Source: CAYFYS01 sp965202905
GTDB lineage: Bacteria > Pseudomonadota > Alphaproteobacteria > MPNO01
NCBI GenBank assembly: GCA_965202905.1
Contig: OZ241868.1
Coordinates: 992,001-1,056,000 of the forward strand
Direction: 5' to 3'
Length of the DNA: 64,000 bases
Both the position numbers and the translations under genes were made by a program. Shown piece by piece: positions 27,817-37,463 of the stretch. The notes below the pieces were generated by a model. The model saw only the letters and a program-made list of their open reading frames with translations. It ran no database searches and was not told where the DNA came from. Positions within the stretch are counted from its first letter, which is position 1, and the number at the start of each line of letters is the position of its first letter.

Positions 27817-28353
27817 TTATTGGGCGGCGGCCCAGGGCGGGCGAAGCTTCAAGATCCTGGCGTGCACCGGACAGGTCTCGTCATGGGCGCCGGGCAAGTA
27901 GCCAGTGCTCATCAGGAATTCGCCGGTGATCTCCCCGCCGGTGAACTTGAAGGTCTTCTTGAAGAGCGTCACCCAATCGTCCTTCGACAGCGGGTGCCGG
28001 GCATCGAGCCAGTCGGCGAAGGAACCGTGGGCTTCGATCAGAGCGGCCACGCGCCGCGCGTTCTCGATCACCGCGTCGATTTTCAGCCGATTGCGGATAA
28101 TGCCGGCATCGGCCAGCAGCCGGGCCTTCTCGGCCTCGCCATAGGCGGCTACGGTCACGACATCGAAGCCTTCGAACGCCTCGAAGAACGCCGTGCGCTT
28201 CCTGAGGATGGTGAGCCAGGAGAGCCCCGCCTGGTTGATCTCCAGCGCCAGCCGCTCGAGCATAGCGGCGTCATCGCGCACCGGAAAGCCGTATTCGGTG
28301 TCGTGATAGGGGCCGTGATCCGGATGGCCGGGGGCGATCTCGCAATAAGACAT
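27817..28353 (-). CDS. tag: DNA-3-methyladenine glycosylase I
   Basis: The 178-residue enzyme removes 3-methyladenine from alkylated DNA. The zinc-snap ligands of Tag are present: Cys4, His17 (GPYHDTEYGFPV), His157 and Cys161 (GAHDETC). EINQAGLSWLTILRKR is the family's helix-hairpin-helix segment. It is slightly shorter than E. coli Tag (187) but complete at both ends. It stands between the wrecked transporter operon and RNase J and is probably transcribed with the latter. Confidence 0.92.
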   Translation of the reverse strand: MSYCEIAPGHPDHGPYHDTEYGFPVRDDAAMLERLALEINQAGLSWLTILRKRTAFFEAFEGFDVVTVAAYGEAEKARLLADAGIIRNRLKIDAVIENARRVAALIEAHGSFADWLDARHPLSKDDWVTLFKKTFKFTGGEITGEFLMSTGYLPGAHDETCPVHARILKLRPPWAAAQ

Positions 28354-28393
28354 GTCTATCCGCCGGGCTGGAAGGCGATCGTCTCGTGCTCGA

Positions 28394-28453
28394 TCACGCC
28401 ACGGGCGACAGCCGGATGATAACGAAGCCCACGACGCCGAAGAACCACGTCAT
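28394..28453 (-). pseudogene. Possible DUF1467 remnant
   Basis: In the 115-base gap between RNase J and tag an ATG at 28453 opens a 19-codon frame, MTWFFGVVGFVIIRLSPVA. The first 14 residues recall the membrane start of DUF1467 proteins, which I remember as lying between the RNase J region and proS in Rhodospirillales. Only this start would remain. The match is short and from memory, so treat it as a suggestion. Confidence 0.25.
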
Positions 28454-28468
28454 CCCGCCCCCAAACGG

Positions 28469-30142
28469 TCAAATCCGCACCACATGGATCTCCGTCACCG
28501 GCCGCTTGCCGATGGCCTTGTGGACGGTGCGGCGGATTGCCCGGCGGGCCGCCTCGGCGACCGCTTTGTCGTCGCGGCTATCGGCGTCGCTGAGCGCATC
28601 CACCGCATCAACCATCGCATCGATCGCGCCGTCCTCCAGCGCGTCGTCGCCGGCATCCGCCAGCCCGTGCAGAGTCAGGCGGGGATCGTCGGTAAGTTCG
28701 CCCCGTTTGTTGACGATCACGGTGGCGACCGCGCTGCCCGAAAACCCGATCCGGTTGCGGGCGCGCAGCACCCCGCCATCCATCGACACCAGGCGGGCGC
28801 CGTCGACCGCTAGCCGGCCGGGCTCGACGCCGTTCTCGACCGCGGCCGGGCCGGGGCACAGGCGGACCAGCGTGCCGTTCTCGGCGACGACCGTTTCGGG
28901 GATGCCCGCCGCGCGCGCGAGCGCCGCGTGCTCGACCAGATGGCGGGCCTCGCCGTGGATGGGGATCAGCGCCTTGGGCCGAAGCCACCCGTAGAGCGCG
29001 GTCAGTTCTTCGCGGCCGGGATGGCCGGAGACGTGGACGAAGCGCGGGCCGTCGACGATCACTTCGATTCCCCGGCGCGCGAACTGGTTCTGTACCCGGC
29101 CGATGGCGATCTCATTGCCGGGGATCGTGCGCGAGGAGAAGATCACCGTATCCCCGCGCGCGAGCGAGACCGTGGGATGATCGTTGCCGGCCACACGGGT
29201 GAGCGCCGCGCGCGGCTCGCCCTGGCTGCCGGTAACAATCATCGCCACCCGCTCGGGCGGCAGGTAGCCGGCGTCGTGCTCGGTGAGCAGGCGGGGGATG
29301 TCGTCCAGATAGCCGGTCTCGCGCGCGGCCTCGACCATGCGCCAGAGCGAGCGGCCGACGACGCAAGTCTCCCGCTCGTTTGCCGCCGCCGCACGCGCGA
29401 CGGTCGCAATCCGGGCGATGTTGCTGGAGAAGCACGCGACCGCAACCCGGCCGGCGCAGCCACCGATCACTTCAGCGAGGCTGGGCCCGAGCGCCGCCTC
29501 CGAACCGGCGTGGCCCGGAACGAAGGCATTGGTCGAATCGCACATCAGGGCCGCCACGCCTTCATCGCCCAGCGCGCGTAGCGCCGCCTCGTCGGTCAAG
29601 GCGCCCGCCACCGGGCCGGGGTCGAGCTTCCAGTCGGTCGCATGGACGATCAGCCCCGCAGCGCTGCGTATGGCGACGATATGGCCTTCCGGGATCGAGT
29701 GGGCGGCGGCGACGAACTCGATCGAGAACGGACCGACGTCGAACGGCGTGCCGGGCACGATGACCTGAAGCGGCACCTCGGCGACGAGCCCCGCGTCGGT
29801 GAGCTTGCGGCGCAGCACCGCGGCCGCGAACGGCGAGGCATAGACGGGACAACGCAGCCGGGGCCACAGGATCGCGACCGCGCCGAGATGGTCCTCGTGG
29901 GCATGAGTCAGCACAATTCCGGCCAGCGCCTCGCGCCGCCGCACGATGAAGTCGGGATCGGCGACCATCACGTCGACGCCCGGCGCCTCGCCATTGCAAA
30001 AGCCGATTCCGAGATCGACCATCATCCATTGGCCGTCGCTGCCGTAGAGGTTGAGGTTCATACCGATCTCGCCCGAGCCGCCGAGCGGCAGGAAGACGAC
30101 CTCGCCGGCCTTCGGGCGGAATGGATCCCGGCCGGCGTTCAC
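28469..30142 (-). CDS. rnj: Ribonuclease J
   Basis: The 557-residue protein is a metallo-beta-lactamase/beta-CASP ribonuclease used for 5'-3' and endonucleolytic RNA processing. The zinc motif HAHEDH is at residues 80-85. VFLPLGGSGEIGMNLNLYG opens the protein, VTGSQGEPRAAL and SSRTIPGNE mark the beta-CASP domain, and FVHVSGHPGREEL and IPIHGEARHL complete the active site. Its start overlaps the coaX stop by four bases. The operon nuoA-N, birA, coaX, rnj is typical for the presumed lineage. Confidence 0.94.
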   Translation of the reverse strand: MNAGRDPFRPKAGEVVFLPLGGSGEIGMNLNLYGSDGQWMMVDLGIGFCNGEAPGVDVMVADPDFIVRRREALAGIVLTHAHEDHLGAVAILWPRLRCPVYASPFAAAVLRRKLTDAGLVAEVPLQVIVPGTPFDVGPFSIEFVAAAHSIPEGHIVAIRSAAGLIVHATDWKLDPGPVAGALTDEAALRALGDEGVAALMCDSTNAFVPGHAGSEAALGPSLAEVIGGCAGRVAVACFSSNIARIATVARAAAANERETCVVGRSLWRMVEAARETGYLDDIPRLLTEHDAGYLPPERVAMIVTGSQGEPRAALTRVAGNDHPTVSLARGDTVIFSSRTIPGNEIAIGRVQNQFARRGIEVIVDGPRFVHVSGHPGREELTALYGWLRPKALIPIHGEARHLVEHAALARAAGIPETVVAENGTLVRLCPGPAAVENGVEPGRLAVDGARLVSMDGGVLRARNRIGFSGSAVATVIVNKRGELTDDPRLTLHGLADAGDDALEDGAIDAMVDAVDALSDADSRDDKAVAEAARRAIRRTVHKAIGKRPVTEIHVVRI

Positions 30143-30912
30143 GGCCCGACGTTCCGGCGGTGGATCGAGGCGAGCCCGCGCAAGGTCATCTCGGGGTCGA
30201 GGTCGTCGATCGCTTCGGTGCCCTCGGCAAACAGCGGCGCGAGCCCGCCGGTAGCGATCACTTGCATAAGCTCACCGTATTCCTCCCGGATGCGCACAAC
30301 GAGCCCTTCGATGAGCCCGATATAGCCCCAATAGACCCCCGACAGCATCGCCGGCACGGTGCGCTTGCCGATGACGGTCTCGGGCCTGCGGACGGCCACG
30401 CGCGGAAGCTGTGCTGCGGCCATGTGAAGCGCGTCGAGCGACAGGTTGATGCCGGGCGCGATCGCGCCGCCGACATAGTTACCCTGCCCGTCCACGACGT
30501 CGAACGTGGTTGCGGTGCCGAAGTCGATGACGATCAGCGGCCCGCCGAAGCGCTCGTGCGCGCCGACCGCATTGACCAGCCGATCGGCGCCGACCTCGGC
30601 CGGGGAATCGACCAGCGCGCCGATGCCGAGCTCGACGCCGGGCTCACCGATCACCATGGGTTCGCAGCGGAAATAAGTGCGGCACAGCGTGCGCAGGCTG
30701 TAGAGGGCCTCGGGCACGACGGTGGCGATGATCGCCTCGCTGACGTCCTCGGCGCGGAAATCGTGGAGCATCATGAGCTGGCTCAGCCACACGCCGTATT
30801 CGTCCGCGGTCCGCCGCGGGTCGTTGACGCTGCGCCAGACCCCGCGCTGCTCCTCGCCGTCATAGAGCGCGAAGACGATATTGGTGTTGCCCGAATCGAC
30901 GGTCAGCAGCAT
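30139..30912 (-). CDS. coaX: Type III pantothenate kinase
   Basis: The 257-residue CoaX phosphorylates pantothenate, the first step of coenzyme A synthesis. The N-terminal phosphate loop MLLTVDSGNTN, the GADRLVNAVGA segment and the IDFGTATTFDVVD segment are the three ASKHA-type type III motifs. I took the ATG at 30912 since VDSGNTN must be near the N-terminus; the frame runs on upstream inside birA. It overlaps birA by 10 bases. Confidence 0.94.
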   Translation of the reverse strand: MLLTVDSGNTNIVFALYDGEEQRGVWRSVNDPRRTADEYGVWLSQLMMLHDFRAEDVSEAIIATVVPEALYSLRTLCRTYFRCEPMVIGEPGVELGIGALVDSPAEVGADRLVNAVGAHERFGGPLIVIDFGTATTFDVVDGQGNYVGGAIAPGINLSLDALHMAAAQLPRVAVRRPETVIGKRTVPAMLSGVYWGYIGLIEGLVVRIREEYGELMQVIATGGLAPLFAEGTEAIDDLDPEMTLRGLASIHRRNVGP

Positions 30913-31604
30913 ACGGGCTCCCCGAAAAAGACCTCGCCGGCCGTGATCGTGTGTGCGATCCCGGCACCATCGACGAGGATTAGCCCGCCATCCGCATCCA
31001 GCCCGGAGAACCGGCCGGTCCTCCCGCCCGCGCTGACCTGTCCGTCGAGCCCTGCGGCATGGACGAGCCAAGCCGCGCGGACCGGGGCAAACCCTTCTTC
31101 GAGCCACCCGCGGTACCGGCGGTCGAAGGCTTGGCACAGCGCCTCGGCCGCGGCGATCCGGTCCAGCCGGCCGCCGAGATCTCCGGCCATCGCGGCAAGC
31201 CCGTCCGGAGTCGCGGCCAGATTAACGCCGATTCCGACCACCGCGGCGCCGCGGTCGGCCTCGATCAGGATGCCGGCCACCTTCTTGGCCGCGCATAGGA
31301 CATCGTTGGGCCATTTGAATGCGATGTCCGCCACCTCGGCCAGCATTGCGCCAAGGGCGACGGCGGCGACGAACGACAATTGTCCGGCCGGTCGCTCCGC
31401 CGGCGGCCGTACCAGAATGGATATGAAGAGGTTACCGGGAACCGAGGCCCAGGCACGGCCGCGCCGGCCGCGTCCGACGCTTTGCCGTTCGGCCAGGACG
31501 ACCGTGCCGTGCGGCGCGCCGGTTGCGGCGAGCCGCAGCGCGACCGTATTGGTGCTGTCGACGGTCTCGCGCCGTTCCAGGGTGTATCCGGGCGGCAGGC
31601 GCAA
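30903..31604 (-). CDS. birA: Biotin-[acetyl-CoA-carboxylase] ligase
   Basis: The 233-residue enzyme activates biotin and attaches it to biotin carboxyl carrier protein. The biotin-AMP loop GRGRRGRAW, the KWPNDVL segment and GILIEADRGAAVVGIGVN are characteristic. There is no N-terminal helix-turn-helix, so unlike E. coli BirA it should not act as a repressor. It starts seven bases after nuoN. The C-terminal small beta domain (GLDADGGLILVDGAG) is present. Confidence 0.92.
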   Translation of the reverse strand: MRLPPGYTLERRETVDSTNTVALRLAATGAPHGTVVLAERQSVGRGRRGRAWASVPGNLFISILVRPPAERPAGQLSFVAAVALGAMLAEVADIAFKWPNDVLCAAKKVAGILIEADRGAAVVGIGVNLAATPDGLAAMAGDLGGRLDRIAAAEALCQAFDRRYRGWLEEGFAPVRAAWLVHAAGLDGQVSAGGRTGRFSGLDADGGLILVDGAGIAHTITAGEVFFGEPVCC

Positions 31605-31611
31605 AAGGCGC

Positions 31612-33054
31612 TCAGGGCAGGAACAGCACGGAGGCCGCGGCCCCGGCGCCGTCGAGGATGGGCGTCTGGAAGGCGATGAACCCGACGACGAACAGACAGG
31701 TCAGCGTGAGAATCGTACCGAGATCCCGGCCGATCGGCCGGTCGAAAGCCTCCCCCGGCTCGTCGAAATACATGATTTTGACGATCCGCAGGTAGTAGAA
31801 GGCCGCGATCACGCTGGTCAGCACACCGATCACAGCGAGCAGGTAGAGCCCAGCATCGATTGCGGCGAGAAAGACGTAGAGCTTGCCGAAAAAACCCGCA
31901 AGCGGCGGGAGGCCCGCCATCGAAAACATGAACACCGCCAAGGCCAGCGCCAGCATGGGCGAGGTCCGGGACAACCCCGCCAGATCCTGGATATCCTCAA
32001 GCATTCGGCCCTGGTAGCGCATCGCCAGCACGCAGCAGAAAGTGCCGAGGTTCATCGCCAGATAGATCGCCATGTAGATCGCGACGCCGCGAACACCCTC
32101 GGGCGTGCCGGCCGCAAGTCCGACGAGCGCGAAGCCGACATGGCCGATGGAGCTGTAGGCGAGCAACCGCTTGATGTTGGTCTGCCAAATCGCCGCCAAT
32201 GCGCCCAGAAGCATCGACAGGATCGAGATGAAGATCACGACCTGCTGCCATTGCTGGAAGAGATCGGCGAAGGGGCCGACCATGACGCGCACGAACAGCG
32301 CCATCGCCGCGATCTTAGGCGCGACGGCGAAGAATGCGGTCACCGGGGTGGGCGCGCCCTCGTAGACGTCGGGCGTCCACATGTGGAACGGCACCGCCGA
32401 GACCTTGAAGGCGAGCCCGGCGACGACGAAGACAAGGCCGACGACGATGCCGATGCCGGGCGTCGCCGCCTCGCGGCCGAACAGCCCGGCCAGCGTTTCG
32501 AAGCCGGTCGAGCCGGCGAAGCCGTAGACCATCGAGCAGCCGTAGAGCAGCATTCCCGAGGACAGCGCGCCGAGGACGAAGTATTTCAGCCCGGCCTCGG
32601 CCGAGCGCGCGGAATCGCGGCGGAAGGCGGCGATAACGTAGAGCGACAGGGACTGGAGCTCCAACCCGACATAGAGCGAGATCAGGTCGTTGGCCGAGAC
32701 CATCATCGCCATGCCGAGCGTGGCAAAGAGAATCAGCACTGGGTATTCGGGCTTGGCGATGTCCTCTCGCCGGTTGTAGTCGAGCGCCATGATCAGTGAG
32801 AGCGCCGAGCCGATGAAGACAAGCCATTTCATGAAGTGGCCGAAGGAATCCACGACGAACTGATCGCCGAACAGAGTGGTGCGGATCTCGGTCGTCGCGC
32901 TGGTGGCGATCCCGGCCAGGAGAATGGCCCCGACCGCCGACCAGGTGATCGCCCGGTAGGATCCCTGGCCCGAAAAGACGCCGACCATCAGAAGCGCCAT
33001 TGCGCCCAGGGCCAGGATCAGTTCCGGCAGGATGAGGCTCAGGTCAGGCGGCAC
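31612..33054 (-). CDS. nuoN: NADH-quinone oxidoreductase subunit N
   Basis: NuoN (480 residues) is one of three antiporter-like proton-pumping subunits of complex I. The protein is almost wholly membrane helices. The conserved proton-channel segment KVSAVPFHMWTPDVYEGAPT and the LLAYSSIGHVGFALVGLAAG helix are clear. It is the last gene of the nuo set, 15 bases after nuoM, and leads into birA. Confidence 0.95.
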   Translation of the reverse strand: MPPDLSLILPELILALGAMALLMVGVFSGQGSYRAITWSAVGAILLAGIATSATTEIRTTLFGDQFVVDSFGHFMKWLVFIGSALSLIMALDYNRREDIAKPEYPVLILFATLGMAMMVSANDLISLYVGLELQSLSLYVIAAFRRDSARSAEAGLKYFVLGALSSGMLLYGCSMVYGFAGSTGFETLAGLFGREAATPGIGIVVGLVFVVAGLAFKVSAVPFHMWTPDVYEGAPTPVTAFFAVAPKIAAMALFVRVMVGPFADLFQQWQQVVIFISILSMLLGALAAIWQTNIKRLLAYSSIGHVGFALVGLAAGTPEGVRGVAIYMAIYLAMNLGTFCCVLAMRYQGRMLEDIQDLAGLSRTSPMLALALAVFMFSMAGLPPLAGFFGKLYVFLAAIDAGLYLLAVIGVLTSVIAAFYYLRIVKIMYFDEPGEAFDRPIGRDLGTILTLTCLFVVGFIAFQTPILDGAGAAASVLFLP

Positions 33055-33069
33055 GTCCCCTCCCCGTCC

Positions 33070-34584
33070 CTACCGACCGGCCACGGCCGTGTCGGCCAGC
33101 GCGCGCAGCGCGACATCGTGGTCCTGAACGAGTTGGGCGACCGATGCTTCCATCACGCCGAGGAACGGCTCGGGCCAGATGCCCATCCACAGCGTTACGG
33201 CGACCAGCGGTGCGAACACCGCGATCTCGCGCGGGCTGAGATCCATCATCGACATCAGATCATCCTTGGTGAGCTTGCCGAAGATCACCCGCCGATAGAG
33301 ATAGAGCATGTACGCCGCGCCCAGGATGATCCCGGTGGTTGCCAGCATCGCGATCCAGGTGTTGACCTGGAAGGCGCCGACCAGGACCAGAAACTCGCCG
33401 ACGAACCCGCTGGTCCCCGGCAGGCCGATCGAGCCCAGCGTGAAGACCATGAAAACGAAGGCGTAGACCGGCATGCGGTGCACCAGCCCGCCGTAGCGCG
33501 CGATCTCGCGGCTGTGCAGCCGGTCGTAGACCACGCCGACGCACAGGAACAGGGCCGATGAGATGACGCCGTGGCTCAGCATCTGGACCAACGCGCCCTC
33601 GACGCCCTGTATGGTGACGGTGAAGATGCCGATGGTCACGAAGCCCATGTGAGCGACCGAGGAATAGGCGATCAGCTTCTTCATATCCTCCTGGGCGAGC
33701 GCCACCAGCGAGGTATAAATGATCGCCACCACCGAGAGCGTGAAGACGAAAGGCGCAAAGAAGTCGCTCGCGAACGGCAGCATCGGCAGCGAAAAGCGCA
33801 GGAAGCCGTAGGCGCCCATCTTCAACAGCACCCCTGCCAGGATCACCGAGCCCGCCGTCGGCGCCTCGACATGGGCATCGGGCAGCCAAGTGTGCACTGG
33901 CCACATCGGCACCTTGACGGCGAAGCTCGCGAAGAAGGCGACCCATAGCCAGATCTGCAGGTCCGGATCGAATGGCTTGCCCAAGAGCACGGTCACGTCC
34001 GTGGTCTCGGCATCGAAATAGATCACCAGGATCGCCACCAGCATCAGGACCGAGCCGGTCAGCGTGAACAGAAAGAACTTGAAGGCGGCGTAGACCCGGT
34101 TGCCGCCGCCCCACACCCCGATAATCAGGAACATCGGAATCAGGACGCCTTCGAAGAAGATGTAGAACAGTACGAAATCGAGCGCGCAGAACATCCCGAC
34201 CATGAAGGTCTCGAGCAGCAGGAAGGCGATCATGTACTCCTTGACGCGGAGCTGGATCGCCTCCCAGCCTGCCAGGAGGCAGAGCGGCGTGAGGAACGTG
34301 GACAGGATCACAAACAGCATCGAGATGCCGTCCACCCCCATGTGATAGGACACCCCCATCGAGGGGATCCACGCGGTACGCTCGACGAACTGGAAGCCGG
34401 GATTGGCCGTGTCGAAGCCGATCCACAGGTAGAGCGACAGTACGAAGACGATCAGCGAGGTCCACAGCGCCGTCATCCGCGCGTTACGCGCAACCGTCGC
34501 CGGATCGCCGCGGATCACCAGGATGAACAGCGCCCCCACGACCGGCAGGAACGTCACCAGGCTGAGGACCGGCCAGTCGCTCAC
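33070..34584 (-). CDS. nuoM: NADH-quinone oxidoreductase subunit M
   Basis: NuoM (504 residues) is an antiporter-like proton-pumping subunit. The channel segments KVPMWPVHTWLPDAHVEAPT and SVILAGVLLKMGAYGFLRF and the discontinuous helix region KKLIAYSSVAHMGFVTIGIF are present. It begins 12 bases after nuoL. Confidence 0.96.
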   Translation of the reverse strand: MSDWPVLSLVTFLPVVGALFILVIRGDPATVARNARMTALWTSLIVFVLSLYLWIGFDTANPGFQFVERTAWIPSMGVSYHMGVDGISMLFVILSTFLTPLCLLAGWEAIQLRVKEYMIAFLLLETFMVGMFCALDFVLFYIFFEGVLIPMFLIIGVWGGGNRVYAAFKFFLFTLTGSVLMLVAILVIYFDAETTDVTVLLGKPFDPDLQIWLWVAFFASFAVKVPMWPVHTWLPDAHVEAPTAGSVILAGVLLKMGAYGFLRFSLPMLPFASDFFAPFVFTLSVVAIIYTSLVALAQEDMKKLIAYSSVAHMGFVTIGIFTVTIQGVEGALVQMLSHGVISSALFLCVGVVYDRLHSREIARYGGLVHRMPVYAFVFMVFTLGSIGLPGTSGFVGEFLVLVGAFQVNTWIAMLATTGIILGAAYMLYLYRRVIFGKLTKDDLMSMMDLSPREIAVFAPLVAVTLWMGIWPEPFLGVMEASVAQLVQDHDVALRALADTAVAGR

Positions 34585-34596
34585 CGCTGCGCGCTC

Positions 34597-36528
34597 CTAG
34601 ATCTGGGCATAGAGGTACCAGGAGACGAAGGCCGCAACGCCGATCAGCATCGCGAAGGCGTAGTGGTAGACGTAGCCCGACTGGAAGGTGGAAATGCGCC
34701 GCGCCAGCACGCGGGCGACCGTCGAGATCCCGTCGGGCCCCAGCCCGTCGATCAGCGTGCCGTCGCCTTCCTTCCACAGCCCGCGGCCCAGCCGGCGCGC
34801 CGGGCGGACAAAGGCCCAGTCGTAAAGCTCATCGAAGTACCACTTGTTTAGCAGCAACAGGTAGAGCCAGCGCAGCTGCCGGGCCAGCATCCCCGGCACG
34901 CCCGGCATGGCCATGTAGAAGACATAGGCAAGCGCGATTCCGCCAACGCCCATGACGACCGGCAGAATCTTCACCCAAGTCGGCGCGTGATGGGCATGGG
35001 CGAGCGCGTCGTGGCCGGGCAGGACCTTGATGGAGTCGCCCCAGAAGGCCTCGAGCCCCGAGCCCACGAAATAGTCGTAGCCAAGCCAGCCCGAGAAGAC
35101 CGCGCCGATCGCCAGCACGATCAGCGGGACGGTCATCGACCTGGGCGATTCGTGGACGTGGGCGAGCGTCTTCTCATCGGCCCGCGGCGTGCCGTGAAAG
35201 GTCATGATCAGAAGGCGCCAGGAGTAGAAGGCCGTCATCGCCGCGGCCAGGATGCCGAGCCAGAAAGCGTAGGTTCCGGCCCCGGTATGGGCGGCGAACG
35301 CGGACTCGAGCACGATGTCCTTGGAATAGTAGCCGGCGAACAGCGGCACGCCGGCGAGCGCCAGGCTGCCGATCCACATCAGGCCGTAGGTCAGCGGGAT
35401 CATCCGCCAGATGCCGCCCATGTTACGCATGTCCTGCTCAGCCGACATCGCATGGATCACCGAGCCCGCGCCCAGGAACAGGAGCGCCTTGAAGAAGGCA
35501 TGGGTCATCAGATGGAAGATGCCCGCCGAATAGGCCGAGACCCCGCATGCGAAGAACATGTAGCCGAGTTGGCTGCAGGTCGAATACGCGATCACTCGCT
35601 TGATGTCGTTCTGGCAGAGACCGATGGTCGCGGCGAAGAACGCCGTCGAGCCGCCGACGATGACCACCACGGTCAGCGCCACCGGCGAATGCTCGAACAG
35701 CGGCGACAGCCGGGCGACCATGAAGACGCCGGCGGTGACCATGGTGGCGGCATGGATCAGCGCGGAGACCGGCGTCGGGCCCTCCATCGCATCGGGCAGC
35801 CATGTGTGCAGGCCAAGCTGGGCCGATTTTCCCATCGCGCCGACGAACAGGAGAATGCACAGAACCGTCAGCGCGTGCGCCTCGTAGCCCAGGAAGACGA
35901 TCGACTCGTCCGCCTTGTCAGGTGCGGCCGCGAAGATGGTCTCGAACTCGATCGAGCCGAAGATCAAGAACACGCCCATGATCCCCAGCGCGAAGCCGAA
36001 ATCGCCCACCCTGTTGACGATAAAGGCCTTTATCGCCGCGGCATTGGCCGCCGGCCGGTCGTACCAGAAGCCGATCAGGAAATAGGAGCACAGCCCGACA
36101 CCCTCCCAGCCGAAGAAGAGTTGGAGCAGGTTGTCGGCGCTCACCAGCATCAGCATGAAGAAGGTGAACAGGCTGAGATAGCCCATGAACCGCGGAATCG
36201 AGGGATCTTGGTGCATGTAGCCGATGGAGTAGACGTGGACCATCGCCGAGACGACGGAGACCACGAAGACCATCACCGCGGTGAGCTGGTCGAAGCGCAG
36301 CGACCAGACGACATCGAACCCGCCCGAGTTCATCCAGGTGAACAGCTCGATCGTCCGCACCGCGCCGCCGAGCGCGACCTCGATCAGGATCACCACCGAG
36401 ATCGCAGCCGAGCCCAGCATCGCCCCGCAGGTCACGAGCTGGGAGCCGGTATCCCGCAGGATGCGGCCGAACAGCCCGGCGAGAACGGCGCCGAACAGCG
36501 GCAGGAAGACGGCAAGGGAGTAGAGCAC
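34597..36528 (-). CDS. nuoL: NADH-quinone oxidoreductase subunit L
   Basis: NuoL (643 residues) is the distal pump subunit, recognised by length, GWEGVGLCSYFLIGFWYDRP, KSAQLGLHTWLPDAMEGPTP and IHAATMVTAGVFMVARLSPL. The C-terminal amphipathic lateral helix region and final membrane anchor (YVYHYAFAMLIGVAAFVSW) are complete. It is three bases from nuoK. Confidence 0.96.
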   Translation of the reverse strand: MLYSLAVFLPLFGAVLAGLFGRILRDTGSQLVTCGAMLGSAAISVVILIEVALGGAVRTIELFTWMNSGGFDVVWSLRFDQLTAVMVFVVSVVSAMVHVYSIGYMHQDPSIPRFMGYLSLFTFFMLMLVSADNLLQLFFGWEGVGLCSYFLIGFWYDRPAANAAAIKAFIVNRVGDFGFALGIMGVFLIFGSIEFETIFAAAPDKADESIVFLGYEAHALTVLCILLFVGAMGKSAQLGLHTWLPDAMEGPTPVSALIHAATMVTAGVFMVARLSPLFEHSPVALTVVVIVGGSTAFFAATIGLCQNDIKRVIAYSTCSQLGYMFFACGVSAYSAGIFHLMTHAFFKALLFLGAGSVIHAMSAEQDMRNMGGIWRMIPLTYGLMWIGSLALAGVPLFAGYYSKDIVLESAFAAHTGAGTYAFWLGILAAAMTAFYSWRLLIMTFHGTPRADEKTLAHVHESPRSMTVPLIVLAIGAVFSGWLGYDYFVGSGLEAFWGDSIKVLPGHDALAHAHHAPTWVKILPVVMGVGGIALAYVFYMAMPGVPGMLARQLRWLYLLLLNKWYFDELYDWAFVRPARRLGRGLWKEGDGTLIDGLGPDGISTVARVLARRISTFQSGYVYHYAFAMLIGVAAFVSWYLYAQI

Positions 36529-36531
36529 GCC

Positions 36532-36837
36532 TCAGCCCCGCATCAGATTGATGTCCTCAACCGCGATGGTGCCGCGGTTCCGGAAGTAGACGACGATGAT
36601 CGCAAGCCCGATCGCCGCCTCGGCGGCCGCGATCGCCAACACCAGCAGCGCGAAGACCTGGCCCGCGAGATCCTGATGATGGACCGAAAACGCGACTAGG
36701 TTGATGTTGACCGCGAGCAGGATAAGCTCGATCGACATCAGGATGACGATCACGTTCTTGCGGTTCAGGAAGATGCCGAAGATCCCGAGAGTGAACAGGA
36801 TCGCAGCAACCGAGAGATAGTGCGCCAATCCGATCAC
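36532..36837 (-). CDS. nuoK: NADH-quinone oxidoreductase subunit K
   Basis: NuoK is 101 residues with three membrane helices and the conserved buried glutamates in VIVILMSIELILLAVNINLV and LAIAAAEAAIGLAIIV. The start is GTG at 36837, giving (M)IGLAHYLSVAAILFTLG as in related proteins. It lies one base after the nuoJ stop (TGAGGTG). Frame codons further upstream belong to nuoJ. Confidence 0.94.
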   Translation of the reverse strand: MIGLAHYLSVAAILFTLGIFGIFLNRKNVIVILMSIELILLAVNINLVAFSVHHQDLAGQVFALLVLAIAAAEAAIGLAIIVVYFRNRGTIAVEDINLMRG

Positions 36838-36838
36838 C

Positions 36839-37453
36839 TCACACCCCGCTTCCGGGTTGGACCTTCTTGAGCTCGACCGACTGGTCGCGCCGCCGCGCAA
36901 GCTGGGCTCCGATCCGCTGCTTGCGAACGCCTTCGCGGGCGCGCAGCGTGAGCACGATCGCGCCCACCATCGCGATCAGCAGGATCACGCCTGCGGCCTG
37001 AAAGGCGTAGATGTAGTCGGTGTAGAGGATGTTGCCGATTGCATGGGTGTTGGTGACCTCGCTCGCCGGCGGCATGGGCGCGGCGCGGACCAGCGCGTCC
37101 TCCGACGCGATCGCCCAGCTCGCGAAGATCAGCACCAGCTCGGCCAGCAGCACGATCCCGATCAGCCCGCCGACCGGCAGGTACTGCAGGAAGCCCTGGC
37201 GCAGCTCGACGAAATTGATGTCGAGCATCATGACGACGAACAGGAACAGGACCGCGACCGCGCCGACATAGACGATCACCAGCGTCATCGCGATGAACTC
37301 CGCGCCCATTAGCACGAACAGCCCGGCCGCGTTGAAGAAGGCGAGGATCAGGAACAGCACCGAATGGACCGGGTTACGCGAGGAGATCACCATCACGCCT
37401 GCGCCGACCGCGACGGCGGCGAACAGGTAGAAGGCGATGGTCTGAATGATCAT
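36839..37453 (-). CDS. nuoJ: NADH-quinone oxidoreductase subunit J
   Basis: NuoJ (204 residues) is a membrane subunit linking the quinone site to the pump modules. The start ALFLILAFFNAAGLFVLMGA-like segment (SVLFLILAFFNAAGLFVL) and AEFIAMTLVIVYVGAVAVLF are the conserved helices. A short charged tail ends the protein. It is 10 bases after nuoI. Confidence 0.95.
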   Translation of the reverse strand: MIIQTIAFYLFAAVAVGAGVMVISSRNPVHSVLFLILAFFNAAGLFVLMGAEFIAMTLVIVYVGAVAVLFLFVVMMLDINFVELRQGFLQYLPVGGLIGIVLLAELVLIFASWAIASEDALVRAAPMPPASEVTNTHAIGNILYTDYIYAFQAAGVILLIAMVGAIVLTLRAREGVRKQRIGAQLARRRDQSVELKKVQPGSGV

Positions 37454-37463
37454 CCTGGCGCGC

